Shown: positions 8,513 through 18,900 of the stretch, in pieces | Numbering within the stretch: position 1 is the first letter of the stretch | How the letters are laid out: the number at the start of each line of letters is the position of its first letter | From: Alphaproteobacteria bacterium LSUCC0719 | GTDB lineage: Bacteria > Pseudomonadota > Alphaproteobacteria > Puniceispirillales > Puniceispirillaceae | Reading direction: 5' to 3' | NCBI GenBank assembly: GCA_040839025.1 | Contig: JBFPJN010000001.1 | Location: 868,001-932,000, forward strand | DNA: 64,000 nucleotides | Position numbers and translations under genes: made by a program | Notes under the pieces: generated by a model | What the model was told of the DNA's origin: nothing | What the model saw: only the letters and a program-made list of their open reading frames with translations | Database searches by the model: none

Positions 8513-9763
8513 ATGACCACCCTTACCAAGAGCCTTGGCGTGCTTCGTGGCACTGGACTGATGCTGAATATCGTCGTCGGTGCCGGTCTGCTGGCCCTGC
8601 CGGGGTTGACCGTCGCTGTGGCCGGGAACCAGGCGCTGTGGGCATGGCTTGTCTGCGCCATCGCCGCCCTGCCGTTGCTGCTGGTTTTCGTTATTCTTGG
8701 CGGACGGCATCCCGATGCCGGGGGCATCGCCCATTTCGTCAAACTTGCCTTTGGTGACGCCGGCTATCTCGCAGCCTCGCTGATCTTCCTCGGTGCGGTG
8801 GCGTTTGGCCTGCCTGCCATCGCGCTGACGGCGGGACATTACATTGCTGCCATCACCGGCGGTGCGCCGGTGGCGTTTGCCAGCGGGATCGTTATCCTTG
8901 CCGCGCTGTGCCTGACCACCTCGCCGGACATGGCGGCAAGGTTGTCAACCGTCATTGCCTCGACCATCCTCTTTGTGCTGCTGGTGATCATCGGCATCGG
9001 CATGGGCGGCATCGACTGGACCATCGCGACAACGCATATCGCACCGCTGAGCGATATCAGCCCGTCCATCATACTGGCCCCCTTCATGATGATCTTCTTC
9101 GCCTTTACCGGCTGGGAGGTCGCCACCAGTCTCTCGGAAGAGTTTCGCAATCCAAAGCGGGATTTTCCGCGCGCCATGCTGTTGTCCTTCGCCATCGCCA
9201 CGATGCTGTATCTGGCAATGGCCTTCCTCGCCCAGACGGCACCCGACGCCAGCTCTCACGAGGCGGTGTTTGTCGAGATTCTTGGCGCACGCTTCGGCGC
9301 GGTCGGCGGCGTTGTCGTGGCCGGCATAGCCACCCTCGTGATCACAGCCAATCTGATGGGCGCGATATGGGCCGTATCACGCATGGTTTTCGCGCTGGGT
9401 CGCGAAGGGCATCTGTTTATCCATCTGAAACTGAATGCCAGCGGAACACCTGTGTCATCCGTCGCCCTGACCGCCCTGACAATACTTCTTGTGTTGCTGG
9501 CGGATATCCTGAATCTTCTGAATATAGAGAGAATGCTCGCCATCGCCGGGCAGAATTTCTTCATCCTGTATGGTCTTGCCGGAGTGGCTCTCTTCCGCCA
9601 TGCCCGTCACGGGGGAGATCAGGCTGTGGCCGTTCTTGCCGTTCTTGTGGTTGCCGGATTGCTGATCGCCGAGGGTCTTGCCTCGCTTCTGTATCCGGCA
9701 TCGCTGGCCCTGCTTGGGATTATCGGCCATTCGATCAGGCAAAAGCGCGGCTCGATCGTCTGA
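8513..9763 (+). CDS. APC-superfamily amino acid permease (YjeH-like)
   Basis: 416-residue inner-membrane transporter with about 12 hydrophobic segments. The start LRGTGLMLNIVVGAGLLALPG carries the helix-1 GxGLLALPG motif of APC transporters, and AFTGWEVATSLSEEFRNPKRDFPRA in the middle matches helix 6 and the following loop of YjeH/YhdG-type amino acid exporters or permeases. ATG is preceded by GGGAG. Direction of transport and substrate are not readable. It starts 49 bases after the cupin gene but its GC-rich composition differs from that block. Confidence 0.82.
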   Translation: MTTLTKSLGVLRGTGLMLNIVVGAGLLALPGLTVAVAGNQALWAWLVCAIAALPLLLVFVILGGRHPDAGGIAHFVKLAFGDAGYLAASLIFLGAVAFGLPAIALTAGHYIAAITGGAPVAFASGIVILAALCLTTSPDMAARLSTVIASTILFVLLVIIGIGMGGIDWTIATTHIAPLSDISPSIILAPFMMIFFAFTGWEVATSLSEEFRNPKRDFPRAMLLSFAIATMLYLAMAFLAQTAPDASSHEAVFVEILGARFGAVGGVVVAGIATLVITANLMGAIWAVSRMVFALGREGHLFIHLKLNASGTPVSSVALTALTILLVLLADILNLLNIERMLAIAGQNFFILYGLAGVALFRHARHGGDQAVAVLAVLVVAGLLIAEGLASLLYPASLALLGIIGHSIRQKRGSIV

Positions 9764-9894
9764 GGCGGCCCACCGCGAGGAATACCCTGTTGCAGGACAT
9801 CTGGACAGGCAGGCACCGAACGGGCTTAATTCATGTCATGGAACAGATTTTCGCTGCCGCTTGACGGGCAGCCAGGTTCGTTAAGGAATTTTCC

Positions 9895-10092
9895 ATGAAA
9901 AGCCGTCGCCGTCTTGCCATCATTCTGACCTATGCTGCCGCTGTGTTTCTGTGCGCCAAGGCCCAGGCCGGGTCCAGCACGCTGACCACGCAGATCACGC
10001 TGGCGGCGCTGTATCTTGGGCCAGCTGTCATGCTGCATTTCATCATCAACTGGATCTGGGGTGACGAAAAGCCTGACAACACCGACGAATGA
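9895..10092 (+). CDS. Small membrane protein, unknown function
   Basis: 65 residues with two hydrophobic stretches (about 8-26 and 33-53) flanked by a basic N-terminus (MKSRRR) and an acidic C-terminus (WGDEKPDNTDE). The first stretch ends in AKAQA and could be a signal peptide or an anchor. ATG is preceded by AAGGAATTTTCC. I do not recognise a family. The composition and start site look genuine. Confidence 0.5.
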   Translation: MKSRRRLAIILTYAAAVFLCAKAQAGSSTLTTQITLAALYLGPAVMLHFIINWIWGDEKPDNTDE

Positions 10093-10285
10093 CTTTGCCG
10101 CCAATTGTCATGCCAATTCCGATGGTCATGGCGACCCGATGGCGGCGATCCGATAGCGCGCGCGGTCAATAGCGCTTACAGGGGGTGTTAATATCCGCCA
10201 GCCGGTAGTATATCACCCCAACACAGGTGACGCAGGTCAGCGTGACAGGACGGCATCACACCATCACACATCCAAGAGATGCGCA

Positions 10286-11053
10286 ATGGACAGGGTACTG
10301 GGAATGAACAACTGGCTTCTTCGTCTGCTTCTTCTAGCGTGTCTGATTACGGGGAATATTGCCATGGCGGCTGAGCTGCAAATTGAAACCCTTACCGAAG
10401 GCGACGGCGAGGTGGCCGAGGCCGGCACCCGCGTCAGCGTCCATTACGAAGGTCGGCTGGAAAATGGCGACGTGTTCGACACGTCGCGCAAGCGGGGCCA
10501 GCCCTTTGACTTCACCATCGGTGCCGGCCAAGTGATCAGTGGCTGGGAACAGGGCGTCACCGGCATGAAGATCGGCGAAACACGCCGCCTGACAATTCCC
10601 CCCGAACTGGGATATGGCGAGGCTGGGGCCGGCGGCGTCATCCCCCCGAACGCCACGCTGATCTTTGAGATCGAGCTGCTTGATGTCACCACCGCGGTTA
10701 CGCTTGGCCAGGCAACACCGGACGCCCTGCTGAAGGCCCGGCAAGACGGCGTTGTGATCATCGATATCAGGCGCGAGGATGAATGGCGCGAGACCGGCAT
10801 CATCGAAGGCGCAGAGACGATCACAGCCTTTCAGGCAAGCGGCCGCGTTGATCCTGATTTTCTTGACAATTTCAGGTCGGTTGCCCCGTCTCCGGACACC
10901 CCGATCATGCTGTATTGCCGGTCCGGCAGCAGAACAACCAGCCTCGGAAATGCGCTGATCGAACAGCTTGGATTCACCGATGTGACGCATCTGTCGGGTG
11001 GCATCATCGGCTGGCTTGACGGTGGCAATCCAACGGTGGACTACAGGCCGTAA
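10286..11053 (+). CDS. FKBP-type peptidyl-prolyl isomerase fused to a rhodanese domain
   Basis: 255-residue exported protein. A signal peptide covers about residues 7-28 (WLLRLLLLACLITGNIAMA). An FKBP domain at about 35-135 follows: VSVHYEGRLENGDVFDTSRKRGQPFDF, GVTGMKIGETRRLTIPPELGYGEAGAGGVIPPNATLIFEIELL. A rhodanese domain fills about 145-250, with DIRREDEWRETGIIEGA and the active-site loop YCRSGSRTTS holding the catalytic cysteine. The combination suggests a periplasmic foldase with sulfur-relay or structural rhodanese function. Both domains look complete. Confidence 0.88.
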   Translation: MDRVLGMNNWLLRLLLLACLITGNIAMAAELQIETLTEGDGEVAEAGTRVSVHYEGRLENGDVFDTSRKRGQPFDFTIGAGQVISGWEQGVTGMKIGETRRLTIPPELGYGEAGAGGVIPPNATLIFEIELLDVTTAVTLGQATPDALLKARQDGVVIIDIRREDEWRETGIIEGAETITAFQASGRVDPDFLDNFRSVAPSPDTPIMLYCRSGSRTTSLGNALIEQLGFTDVTHLSGGIIGWLDGGNPTVDYRP

Positions 11054-11122
11054 CGACCAATCGACATGACCAGGCAGGGCCAGGCCATGATGAGCAATCA
11101 CGCCACTCAGGTTGCGATGCAG

Positions 11123-11186
11123 ATGACTGACGTATGATGACTGCCGTAAGATCACTGACCCACATGACTGACGTAAGATGACTGAC
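11123..11186 (+). repeat. Short direct repeats around the glpD start
   Basis: The unit ATGACTGACGTA(A/T)GATGACTG occurs at 11123 and again at 11164, 41 bases apart, with a degenerate third copy of GTAAGATCACTGAC between them. The second copy contains the proposed glpD start codon at 11178, so expansion or contraction could change the start region. Confidence 0.75.
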
Positions 11187-12758
11187 AGGGACATCAACCG
11201 GAATTTCGATCTGTTCATCATCGGTGGCGGGGTGAATGGCTGTGGCATTGCCCGTGACGCGGCGGGGCGTGGACTGAAAGTCGGGCTTGCCGAGATGAAT
11301 GATCTGGGCTCGGCAACCTCGTCGGCATCGACCAAGCTGTTTCATGGCGGTTTGCGCTATCTGGAATATCTTGAATTCCGGCTGGTCCGGGAATCATTGA
11401 AGGAACGCGAGGTTCTGCTTCGCGCGATGCCTCATATCTCGTGGCCGATGCGCTTTGTGCTTCCCTACAAGCCCGGAATGCGGTTCGAAGGCGGAACACC
11501 GGTATCCCGGATCGTGTCAACCATCATGCCGTGGCTGAAAGGACGCCGGCCGGCCTGGCTGATCAGGCTCGGACTGTTTCTTTATGACACGCTTGGCGGG
11601 CGCGAATTGCTTCCCGGCACAACGACGCTGGATCTTCGCGCCGACAGCGCCGGCGCCGCGCTCAAGCCGGAATTCATCAGGGCATTTGAATATTCCGATT
11701 GCTGGATCGAGGATTCGCGCCTTGTTGTGCTGAATGCGCGTGACGCGACGCGGCATGGCGCTGCCATCATGCCACGAACACATGTTGTCGGGGCACGGCG
11801 TGACGCCGGCAGCTGGGTGATCACGCTTCGCAACCGGACGACAGAATGGCAGGTACGCGCCCGCATGCTTGTCAACGCATCCGGGCCGTGGGCCGAAGCC
11901 GTCATCAAGGGTGTTGTCGGACAGAATTCCAGCGACCGCGTCAGGCTTGTCCGGGGCAGCCACATCGTCACAAAGCGGCTGTTCACCCATGACCGCAGCT
12001 ATTTCCTGCAGGGCACCGATGGCCGGATCATCTTTGCCATTCCCTATGAAACGGATTTCACCCTGATCGGCACGACCGACAAGGATCATCCGGACACCGA
12101 CACACCGCCGGTCTGCACCGATGAGGAAAGTGATTATCTGCTGGCTTTCGCCTCGCAATATTTCAGGACGCCTGTAACCCGGGACGATATTGTCTGGCGG
12201 TTTTCCGGCGTGCGGCCACTCTATGATGACGGTGTCAGTTCCGCGACAGCCGCAACACGCGACTATGTGCTGAAACTGGACGATGCCGACGAGGTGCCGC
12301 TGCTGAATGTCTTTGGTGGCAAGATCACCACCTACCGCAAGCTTGCCGAGGCCGCGATGGCGGAAATCGCCCCGCGCCTGAACAACAATCACGGCCCGTG
12401 GACAGCCGGCGCACCACTTCCCGGCGGAGATTTCGCTGTCGGCGAAGTGGACAGGCTGATAGCGGATCTGCGTCTGCAGCATCCCTTCCTCGACAATGCC
12501 TGGGCACGCCGCCTGGTTCGTGCCTATGGCACCGACGCCTTCGAGATTTTCGGCGCGGCGACTGTTCGCGATCAGGCCGGCACGTATTTTGGTGCCACCA
12601 TCACCGCCGCAGAACTGAACTGGGTATGCGATAACGAGTGGGTGATGAGTGGCGCTGATTTCCTGTGGCGGCGCAGCAAGCTGGGCCTTGTCGTCAGCAA
12701 AGCCGACGCCGCCACCATCGACACCTACATCCACAGCCGGGTCAACACCGGCAACTGA
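11178..12758 (+). CDS. glpD: Glycerol-3-phosphate dehydrogenase (FAD-dependent)
   Basis: 526-residue aerobic G3P dehydrogenase that would oxidise sn-glycerol 3-phosphate to dihydroxyacetone phosphate and feed electrons to quinone at the membrane. FAD motif FDLFIIGGGVNGCGIARDAAGRGLKV is at residues 10-35; SSASTKLFHGGLRYLEYLEF and FAIPYETDFTLIGTTDKDH are typical of GlpD. Length matches the family (about 500-530). The start codon lies in a short direct repeat with a weak ribosome site. No glpK or glpF is adjacent. Confidence 0.93.
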   Translation: MTDRDINRNFDLFIIGGGVNGCGIARDAAGRGLKVGLAEMNDLGSATSSASTKLFHGGLRYLEYLEFRLVRESLKEREVLLRAMPHISWPMRFVLPYKPGMRFEGGTPVSRIVSTIMPWLKGRRPAWLIRLGLFLYDTLGGRELLPGTTTLDLRADSAGAALKPEFIRAFEYSDCWIEDSRLVVLNARDATRHGAAIMPRTHVVGARRDAGSWVITLRNRTTEWQVRARMLVNASGPWAEAVIKGVVGQNSSDRVRLVRGSHIVTKRLFTHDRSYFLQGTDGRIIFAIPYETDFTLIGTTDKDHPDTDTPPVCTDEESDYLLAFASQYFRTPVTRDDIVWRFSGVRPLYDDGVSSATAATRDYVLKLDDADEVPLLNVFGGKITTYRKLAEAAMAEIAPRLNNNHGPWTAGAPLPGGDFAVGEVDRLIADLRLQHPFLDNAWARRLVRAYGTDAFEIFGAATVRDQAGTYFGATITAAELNWVCDNEWVMSGADFLWRRSKLGLVVSKADAATIDTYIHSRVNTGN

Positions 12759-12852
12759 GAAATGCCCTGCCGCACCCAGCAAGGCGAAGACGTTCCATAC
12801 CGGTCACATGGCCACCATTCGTCGATGACGACACGTCCCGATTTCGGCCATG

Positions 12853-13671
12853 TCAGGGCGTCCGATAGGTCAGGCTGGGCACCACCAGTCTGGCCGTCAC
12901 CGTGCCGAGGAAGGATCTGGCCTGCAATCTTACCGGCAGGAACAGGCCCGGTCGCACTTCGGCGACAAAAATCATGACATCCTCGGGCTTGGGCTGTTTT
13001 TTGCGCCAGCGGGACTTGCGCTCGTGACCGCCGGTCGGGGTGCCGACAAACCCGCATACCAATGTGTTGCCTTCATAGGCGAAGGGCCGGTCTTTTTCCA
13101 AAATCCTTGTGCCAAGGTCATGCAGCATGAAGCTGGATGTCCGCAGACCATCATAGATTCGACCAGAGCCACGGCATGATCCGGTCCTCGCGATGCTGTC
13201 CAGCATGTTCAGCATCGCGCTGAACGGGTCGAGGGCACCTTCGATATGCTCATCCTTCAGGGGGAAGACCTTTTCCAGGTTCGGCTCCGGCTCTCTGCTG
13301 GTGGCAACGGTGCCGTTCTGCGGCGTCCATGACGTCACCGCCGCCCGCGAGCGACGTTTGGAAACACCGGAGATGGAAAGCCTGACCGGCTGATATTGTC
13401 CCTTCTCGATCCTGCCTGTCAGCTCTGTACGGCCCCGGTATTTCCTGAAGGCATCGGTCAGTCCGACGGTCCGGGAGGTGGCCACAAGTTCGAAACTATC
13501 TTCACCAAAGGTCCAGTCTGCGGTGGCACTCGCCACATCGACATCGCCCCACTCGACCTCATAGGTCAGCTGGAGCGCGGATGTCGGTGCCTGCGCAGCC
13601 ACAATGGCCGGTACAAGACAGGCAATGATCGCAGCCGAAAGCATGCGTGAAACAGACCTGATCCAGCTCAT
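12853..13671 (-). CDS. DUF3108 domain protein, exported
   Basis: 272 residues with a signal peptide at about 1-25 (ending IVAAQA) and then a DUF3108-type beta-rich domain: LQLTYEVEWGDVDVASATADW, DPFSAMLNMLDS and RIYDGLRT. DUF3108 proteins are periplasmic proteins of unknown role in Gram-negative bacteria. It follows the SUMF1-domain gene by three bases and is probably in one operon with it and the aminotransferase-like gene. Confidence 0.78.
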   Translation of the reverse strand: MSWIRSVSRMLSAAIIACLVPAIVAAQAPTSALQLTYEVEWGDVDVASATADWTFGEDSFELVATSRTVGLTDAFRKYRGRTELTGRIEKGQYQPVRLSISGVSKRRSRAAVTSWTPQNGTVATSREPEPNLEKVFPLKDEHIEGALDPFSAMLNMLDSIARTGSCRGSGRIYDGLRTSSFMLHDLGTRILEKDRPFAYEGNTLVCGFVGTPTGGHERKSRWRKKQPKPEDVMIFVAEVRPGLFLPVRLQARSFLGTVTARLVVPSLTYRTP

Positions 13672-13674
13672 TCG

Positions 13675-14472
13675 TCACCCATCCGAAATGCACCGAAACC
13701 CGATATAGACAACCGCCATGTCCCGCGGCTTGGTGGCGCCATAGTCAGCCGCCATCTGTGCCGCACCATACCACCACGAGCCACCCATTGTCGCCTGCTG
13801 CGGGCCATCGCCAGATGTCGCCCACTCCCAGACATTGGCACCCATATCATGCAGACCGTTCACCCCGGCTTTTGTACTGCCGGCGGGGGCATGGCCATAT
13901 CCACGCATCAGGAACCGCGAATAGTCGGTCTTGCCAACAGGATTGCCGGCGGCATTGCCGCAGTCCCGCAGGCAATTTGCCCCCACGGGGCTGTCACCCG
14001 TCGGATAGGGATAGGTGTGTCCGGTCACAAAGGGTGAAGGCGGCGCGGAGCGGCGCTCGGTATAGGCGTTGCTGATCCATTCATCCCTGGTCGGAAGACG
14101 CGCACCGCGCCATCGGCAATACGCCGCCGCCTCGTCATAGGTGATGTGGACCGCCGGTTCATCCGACGCGCCGTCCACACCATAGGGGGTGCGCCAGTTC
14201 CAGCCTGGTCTGGTGACCCAGCCTGCCTCGAACACCATACCGCCCGACTTCTCGGCACTGGTAACGGTTCCCGTGGCGGCGGCATATTGCGCAAAAGCAC
14301 CGATGGTGACTTCGGTTCGGTCGATCATCACCTCGTCGCCCCCCAGAACCGGTTGCATGAAGGTCATCAAGATGATGAGGATTGCAAGCAGGCGGCACGG
14401 GGCCGCATGGCACCGGGATCTGCCGTTCCAAGGTCGGTTCCCGATCTCTGTCATCGTCAGAATTCCCGGCAT
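13675..14472 (-). CDS. SUMF1/FGE-sulfatase-domain protein, probably not a formylglycine-generating enzyme
   Basis: 265 residues with an N-terminal hydrophobic segment (LLAILIILMTFMQPVLGG), so probably exported or anchored. The SUMF1-type fold is shown by IDRTEVTIGAFAQY, EPAVHITYDEAAAYCRWRGARLPTRDEW, GLHDMGANVWEWAT and the C-terminal GGSWW...YIGFRC. In true formylglycine-generating enzymes two cysteines follow the GGS motif; here that segment has W and Y and no cysteine, so sulfatase activation is unlikely. Start at 14472 is preceded by GGGGAGGGG; an ATG at 14508 would overlap the upstream gene. Role unknown. Confidence 0.8.
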   Translation of the reverse strand: MPGILTMTEIGNRPWNGRSRCHAAPCRLLAILIILMTFMQPVLGGDEVMIDRTEVTIGAFAQYAAATGTVTSAEKSGGMVFEAGWVTRPGWNWRTPYGVDGASDEPAVHITYDEAAAYCRWRGARLPTRDEWISNAYTERRSAPPSPFVTGHTYPYPTGDSPVGANCLRDCGNAAGNPVGKTDYSRFLMRGYGHAPAGSTKAGVNGLHDMGANVWEWATSGDGPQQATMGGSWWYGAAQMAADYGATKPRDMAVVYIGFRCISDG

Positions 14473-14497
14473 CGTCAGCCCCTCCCCGCCCGCCCGG

Positions 14498-15751
14498 TCA
14501 GTCGGCAATGGATTTCATAACGGCGAGGAACTGCGCGACCTCGTGGATGCTGTTGTAGTGGCACATCGAGACCCGCACACAACCATCGAGACCAAGCGGA
14601 TCGAGAATATTGCCCGAATAGTGATCGGCCTTCCGCAGATGGGTACGGATCCCCTGGCTGTTCAGCATCGTCACCACATCGGCTGCGGCCACACCCTCGA
14701 CGCAGAGCGAGACCAGACCTTCGCGGGCCGGGTTGTCGATGCCGCCGATGATCCGTACCCGCGGCATGCTGGCAAGACCCGGCAGATTGCCGGTGCCGTG
14801 GATCATCGCCTCGGTCAGCGATGTTTCATGGGCGTGAATGGCCGCGCCGGCGGCCCGGAACCGCTCGCGTCTGTCGGGGCTGTCCGTAACCTGCCCGCCA
14901 AGCCATTCCAGATAGTCGGCAACGTCCGAAAGCGTGGCATAGGCCCCGGTGTCACGGGTGCCAAGTTCCCAATTGTCCTCTGGCCCGCCGACCAGCGAGT
15001 CATGCTCGATCGCTGTCATCCTGTCGGAAATCCAGGCAAGACCATAGCCGTGGCGCGAAAACATCTTGTAGGGCGAGATGACATAGCCGTCGACATCATA
15101 GCTGGCGATATCGATCTGGCCGTGGGCGGCATGCTGAATACCGTCGACAATGATGATACATTCCGGTGCCACATCGCGGACAACCTTCGATATGGCGGGA
15201 ACATCCATGCCCATGCCGGTGACCGGCGAGGTGTGCAGGATGGTGGCAACGCGCGTATCCGGCGTCACCCGGGCGGCGTAATCAGCCGCCGTGACCAGAC
15301 CGCGCGCGTCATCGTGGCTGACAAGCCGGTGCGTCTTGCCGGAAATTCCCGACCAGCGGTGACAGGCGCTGCGTGTTGCCGGATGTTCAACGGTCGAGCC
15401 AAGCACAATACCGTCGGCCGCTGTTCCCAGACAGGCATTCATGATCAGACGAAACAGCAGCTCGGTCCCGCTTTCCCCGACAAAGAACTGGCCACCGGGC
15501 GCGTTCATGAACACACGCATATCGTCCTTGGCCCGGTTGATCACCCGCACGAGTTCGTGCGAGCCTGCATTGTCCCGCCCCTGATTGTCCGGAATGGCGG
15601 CATAGGCCGTCGAGGTATCGACAACGCTGTTCAGGGTCAGCGCGCCGCCGGCATTTTCAAAAAAGACACGCGGCCCCTGCTGCGGACAGGTATCAACCTG
15701 GGCGAACCGGCTTCGAATGTCAGCAAGAAGATCTTCGGTAATCTGGCTCAT
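14498..15751 (-). CDS. Class V aminotransferase / cysteine desulfurase-like PLP enzyme
   Basis: 417-residue fold-type I PLP enzyme. The N-terminal FFENAGGALTLNSVVDT, the cofactor aspartate and histidine in IIVDGIQHAAHG, and the Schiff-base lysine in VISPYKMFSRHGYG are visible. The region HTSPVTGMGMDV and the C-terminal VRVSMCHYNSIHE are typical of the NifS/CsdA-like branch often annotated as aminotransferase class V. No Cys-containing IscS-type loop is evident near the C-terminus, so a true sulfur-transferring desulfurase is not assured. First gene of the minus-strand set with the SUMF1 and DUF3108 genes. Confidence 0.8.
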   Translation of the reverse strand: MSQITEDLLADIRSRFAQVDTCPQQGPRVFFENAGGALTLNSVVDTSTAYAAIPDNQGRDNAGSHELVRVINRAKDDMRVFMNAPGGQFFVGESGTELLFRLIMNACLGTAADGIVLGSTVEHPATRSACHRWSGISGKTHRLVSHDDARGLVTAADYAARVTPDTRVATILHTSPVTGMGMDVPAISKVVRDVAPECIIIVDGIQHAAHGQIDIASYDVDGYVISPYKMFSRHGYGLAWISDRMTAIEHDSLVGGPEDNWELGTRDTGAYATLSDVADYLEWLGGQVTDSPDRRERFRAAGAAIHAHETSLTEAMIHGTGNLPGLASMPRVRIIGGIDNPAREGLVSLCVEGVAAADVVTMLNSQGIRTHLRKADHYSGNILDPLGLDGCVRVSMCHYNSIHEVAQFLAVMKSIAD

Positions 15752-15946
15752 GCCTGCAACCGCCTTTGGGTTTGCTGTGTACAGATGACTGGACGGCAGG
15801 CCAGATGCCCGGCCCCACCCCCAAAGGTTGTAAAGCGATGCAGGGATGGCGTCGAGATGCTTTTGGATGCTGTCGGGGCCGGATGCCGGGTGTGAGGTGT
15901 CAGAGCCCTATCACACCTGAAAATCTGGCAACTGATCCCTTTTACA

Positions 15947-18900
15947 TTAACGGATATCAGTTACTTTTCTGACGTTTTCGCTATTGGCCTCGAATACCTT
16001 TGCATTCGCCTGATATCTTTGCTGTATCAGCATGAGTTGGGTCAGCTCGTCAGTGATATCGGCATTGGCTGTTTCCAGGTTTCCTGACTTTATTCCATTA
16101 TTTACGACAGCCCGAAAATACAGCAGCGGACTATTCTCGTTTGTTTCAAAACGCGAACCGCCCCTGTTGGTCAACCCGGCAGATACCGCCACTTTTGCTA
16201 TACCAATCTGTCCATTGACTGCTTCGGAGCCATTGGCATAGGTCGCCAGAACATCACCGCTATCCTTTACCTTCAGATTTGAAAGAAGATGCTGGTTGGT
16301 CGTCGAATTCGTATCGATGAGTGAAAGCGTGGACAGGCCGCCTGCCTGGTCAGACAAATTCCGACCAGTATTGACATCTCCTGGAAGAAATATCGAAATC
16401 AGACTGCCATTCAATTTGTCGGCGACGTCAGTATTTTCACTCAGAGTAAATCTCGACAAAACCTCTGCGACCTGCTCGGTGGAAACATCATCCATACTGC
16501 GCTGTTCGATCACATCCTGGACAGAAAAATTTCTGAATGCCACGCTGCTGCTCAGTGCATATTTTCCATCACCATTGCGGATTTTTACGTTGGTGATATC
16601 GAATGTTGCCTCAGCTTTGAATTCGGGATGAGTGCGATTGACGCTTACATCTGTAATGGAAATTGCGTTGCTGGCAGAAGAGACATCTCCACCGGTTACC
16701 GCACCGATGACAACAAGCTGGTAATCTCCAATTTTGTCTACAGTTGCCTCATACAGCGATTCGTCTTGGGATAGACCTGCCTCGGACACCCTTTTGAGAG
16801 GCATTTGAGCGCCGGAATTCCTGTCTTGAAGATATGCAATCGTGGCATCACTGTTGCCGGATATGGACAGTGAAACACCATCACCATTTCCAAGGGAAAT
16901 AACCCTGTTGGAGGTTATAGCCGGGCCACGGAAAACCGAATTTTGCCCCAGCACCCCGCCTTCGGTTGCGGACAGGACATTACCACTCAGAACCAATGTA
17001 TTGTTTTGTGAATCAACACCGAAGCTGGTTTGGGCCTCTGCCTGATCATCCAGTGACAGTGCCTCTGCGGAGTTTGAGGATTCAGCAGCGTTCCACGGAA
17101 CGGTCTGGCCTGCAATCTTGCTGTTACCCACTACAACACGATCGGAAACGACATTCCATTGGGCAGGGTCAAGCGACACCGTCTCGGTCCTGTCTGTAAC
17201 CTGTACCTGATTATTGGCAGAGGCGTAGGCGCCCCCAACAAAAATAAGTTTATAATTACCATCGGCGGGTACATTAGCCGCATAGGTCTGCGACGACGGC
17301 GCATCATGTGTCGTCACATTCAGCAAAGTCGTTGTCTGGTTGCTGTCGAGATTGAGTAGATAGCCGATGACATCCAGCTCGCCGGTGGAGGAACCCGACC
17401 AATCAAACGTCACGGTCTGGCCTTGGGACAAGAGCAAGGGCTGTGCATTAGAAATGGCCGGGCCGCGAATGACGGCATCCTTGTCCATTGCTGAAATGTC
17501 AGCTGTCAATCGAAGGCCACCTTCGGGTAATGGCTCCACGCTGAAGCTGCCGGAACCTTCTCCTTGGTCTGCAAGGTTTTTCGCGCTGTTACCCTCAGGA
17601 TACCGCCAATCTGAAAAATTTGTCGCGAAGTACTCGGCCTGCTCGTTTCGCGGAATACCAAACCTTGTCTCAAGGACAGCACTGACTGTTTCATTTGGCT
17701 CATTTGCCCGGATAATATCGATGACTTTCCCGAAAGCACCGGAACCGGCATCCGTCCATGTACCCTCGGTCAGATCAAGGCGCTTTTCATCCGTTCCCCG
17801 CCAGACCATCGTGGTGCCAACTTTTTCGGATGGGACCCCCCAGATCTCGGCAAAGATTTCCTCGGCAGACAAATCCTCATATGTTGCCTGTTGGTCTGCC
17901 GCCATCGCGCTCATTCTGGCATTATAACCATCTACATATTGCTGAACGTTCCCGGTTGCGCCATTGACATCCGTATATTGACCATCCGGCCCGACATCAA
18001 CGGTTTTTTCAACGCTGGCTTGCCAGTAAAGCGCGGTTGCGCTGTCTTGTGTCGGACTATACGAGGTCGGCTCGCCCCAATATTCTTTCGCCACAGTTTC
18101 GGCAATCTGCTTCCATTTGCCAAAAATATCGCTCTGGCCCAGAACAACCCGCTCGTCGATAACATTCCAGTCTTCACGGGCCATTGAAATGGGTTGACCG
18201 GCATCTGCTGTCTGGATGATCTGCGCATCCTCGCTGACATAGCCGCCCCCGACCATAACGATCTGGTAGTCACCGGTTTCTGGAATGGTGACGTTGACAT
18301 GCTGCCATCCGGACGTGTTGCCGGAAGTCGCATTCACCAGATCAACTGTCTGTTTGGTACTTGTATTGATCAGGTAACCGAAAACATCCAGCTTGTCGTT
18401 GGACGTTCCGCGCCAGTCAAACTTTATCGTCTGACCTTGCTCGAACGCTATACTGTTGCTTGTTGCAGCCGGGCCTCGAACAAGGCTGTGTGCCTGGTCA
18501 ACAGTCACATTTGTGGTCAGGACAAAGTCGCCATTCTCACCCTCTGACAAAATGAATTCACCATCCCCTGCTGACAGCGTGGCAGGTTGACCCGCGTTGG
18601 ATATCGAGGTGGGGATATCCGCGTCACCCTGAAGGCCAACTTTTATTGACGTGGGCTGGGGGTCACCGCTGTAGAACGGAATCTCTGTCGAGCCGAAAAC
18701 CGTCTGTGCGCCATCGCTCTGCCAAGTGGTGCCAAAAGGCGAACTGAACAGGGCATTTTCGACCGTTTGTGCAAAAATGTTTCCGGATTTGAAAGAGACC
18801 TCCGGTTTCAGGCTCGCGCCGGTAAATTCGACATCGCCAATCAATTCGGCTTCCAGCCCCGTACCGCGATATATCCTGTTGTTTTTGATGCTGATCTGGT

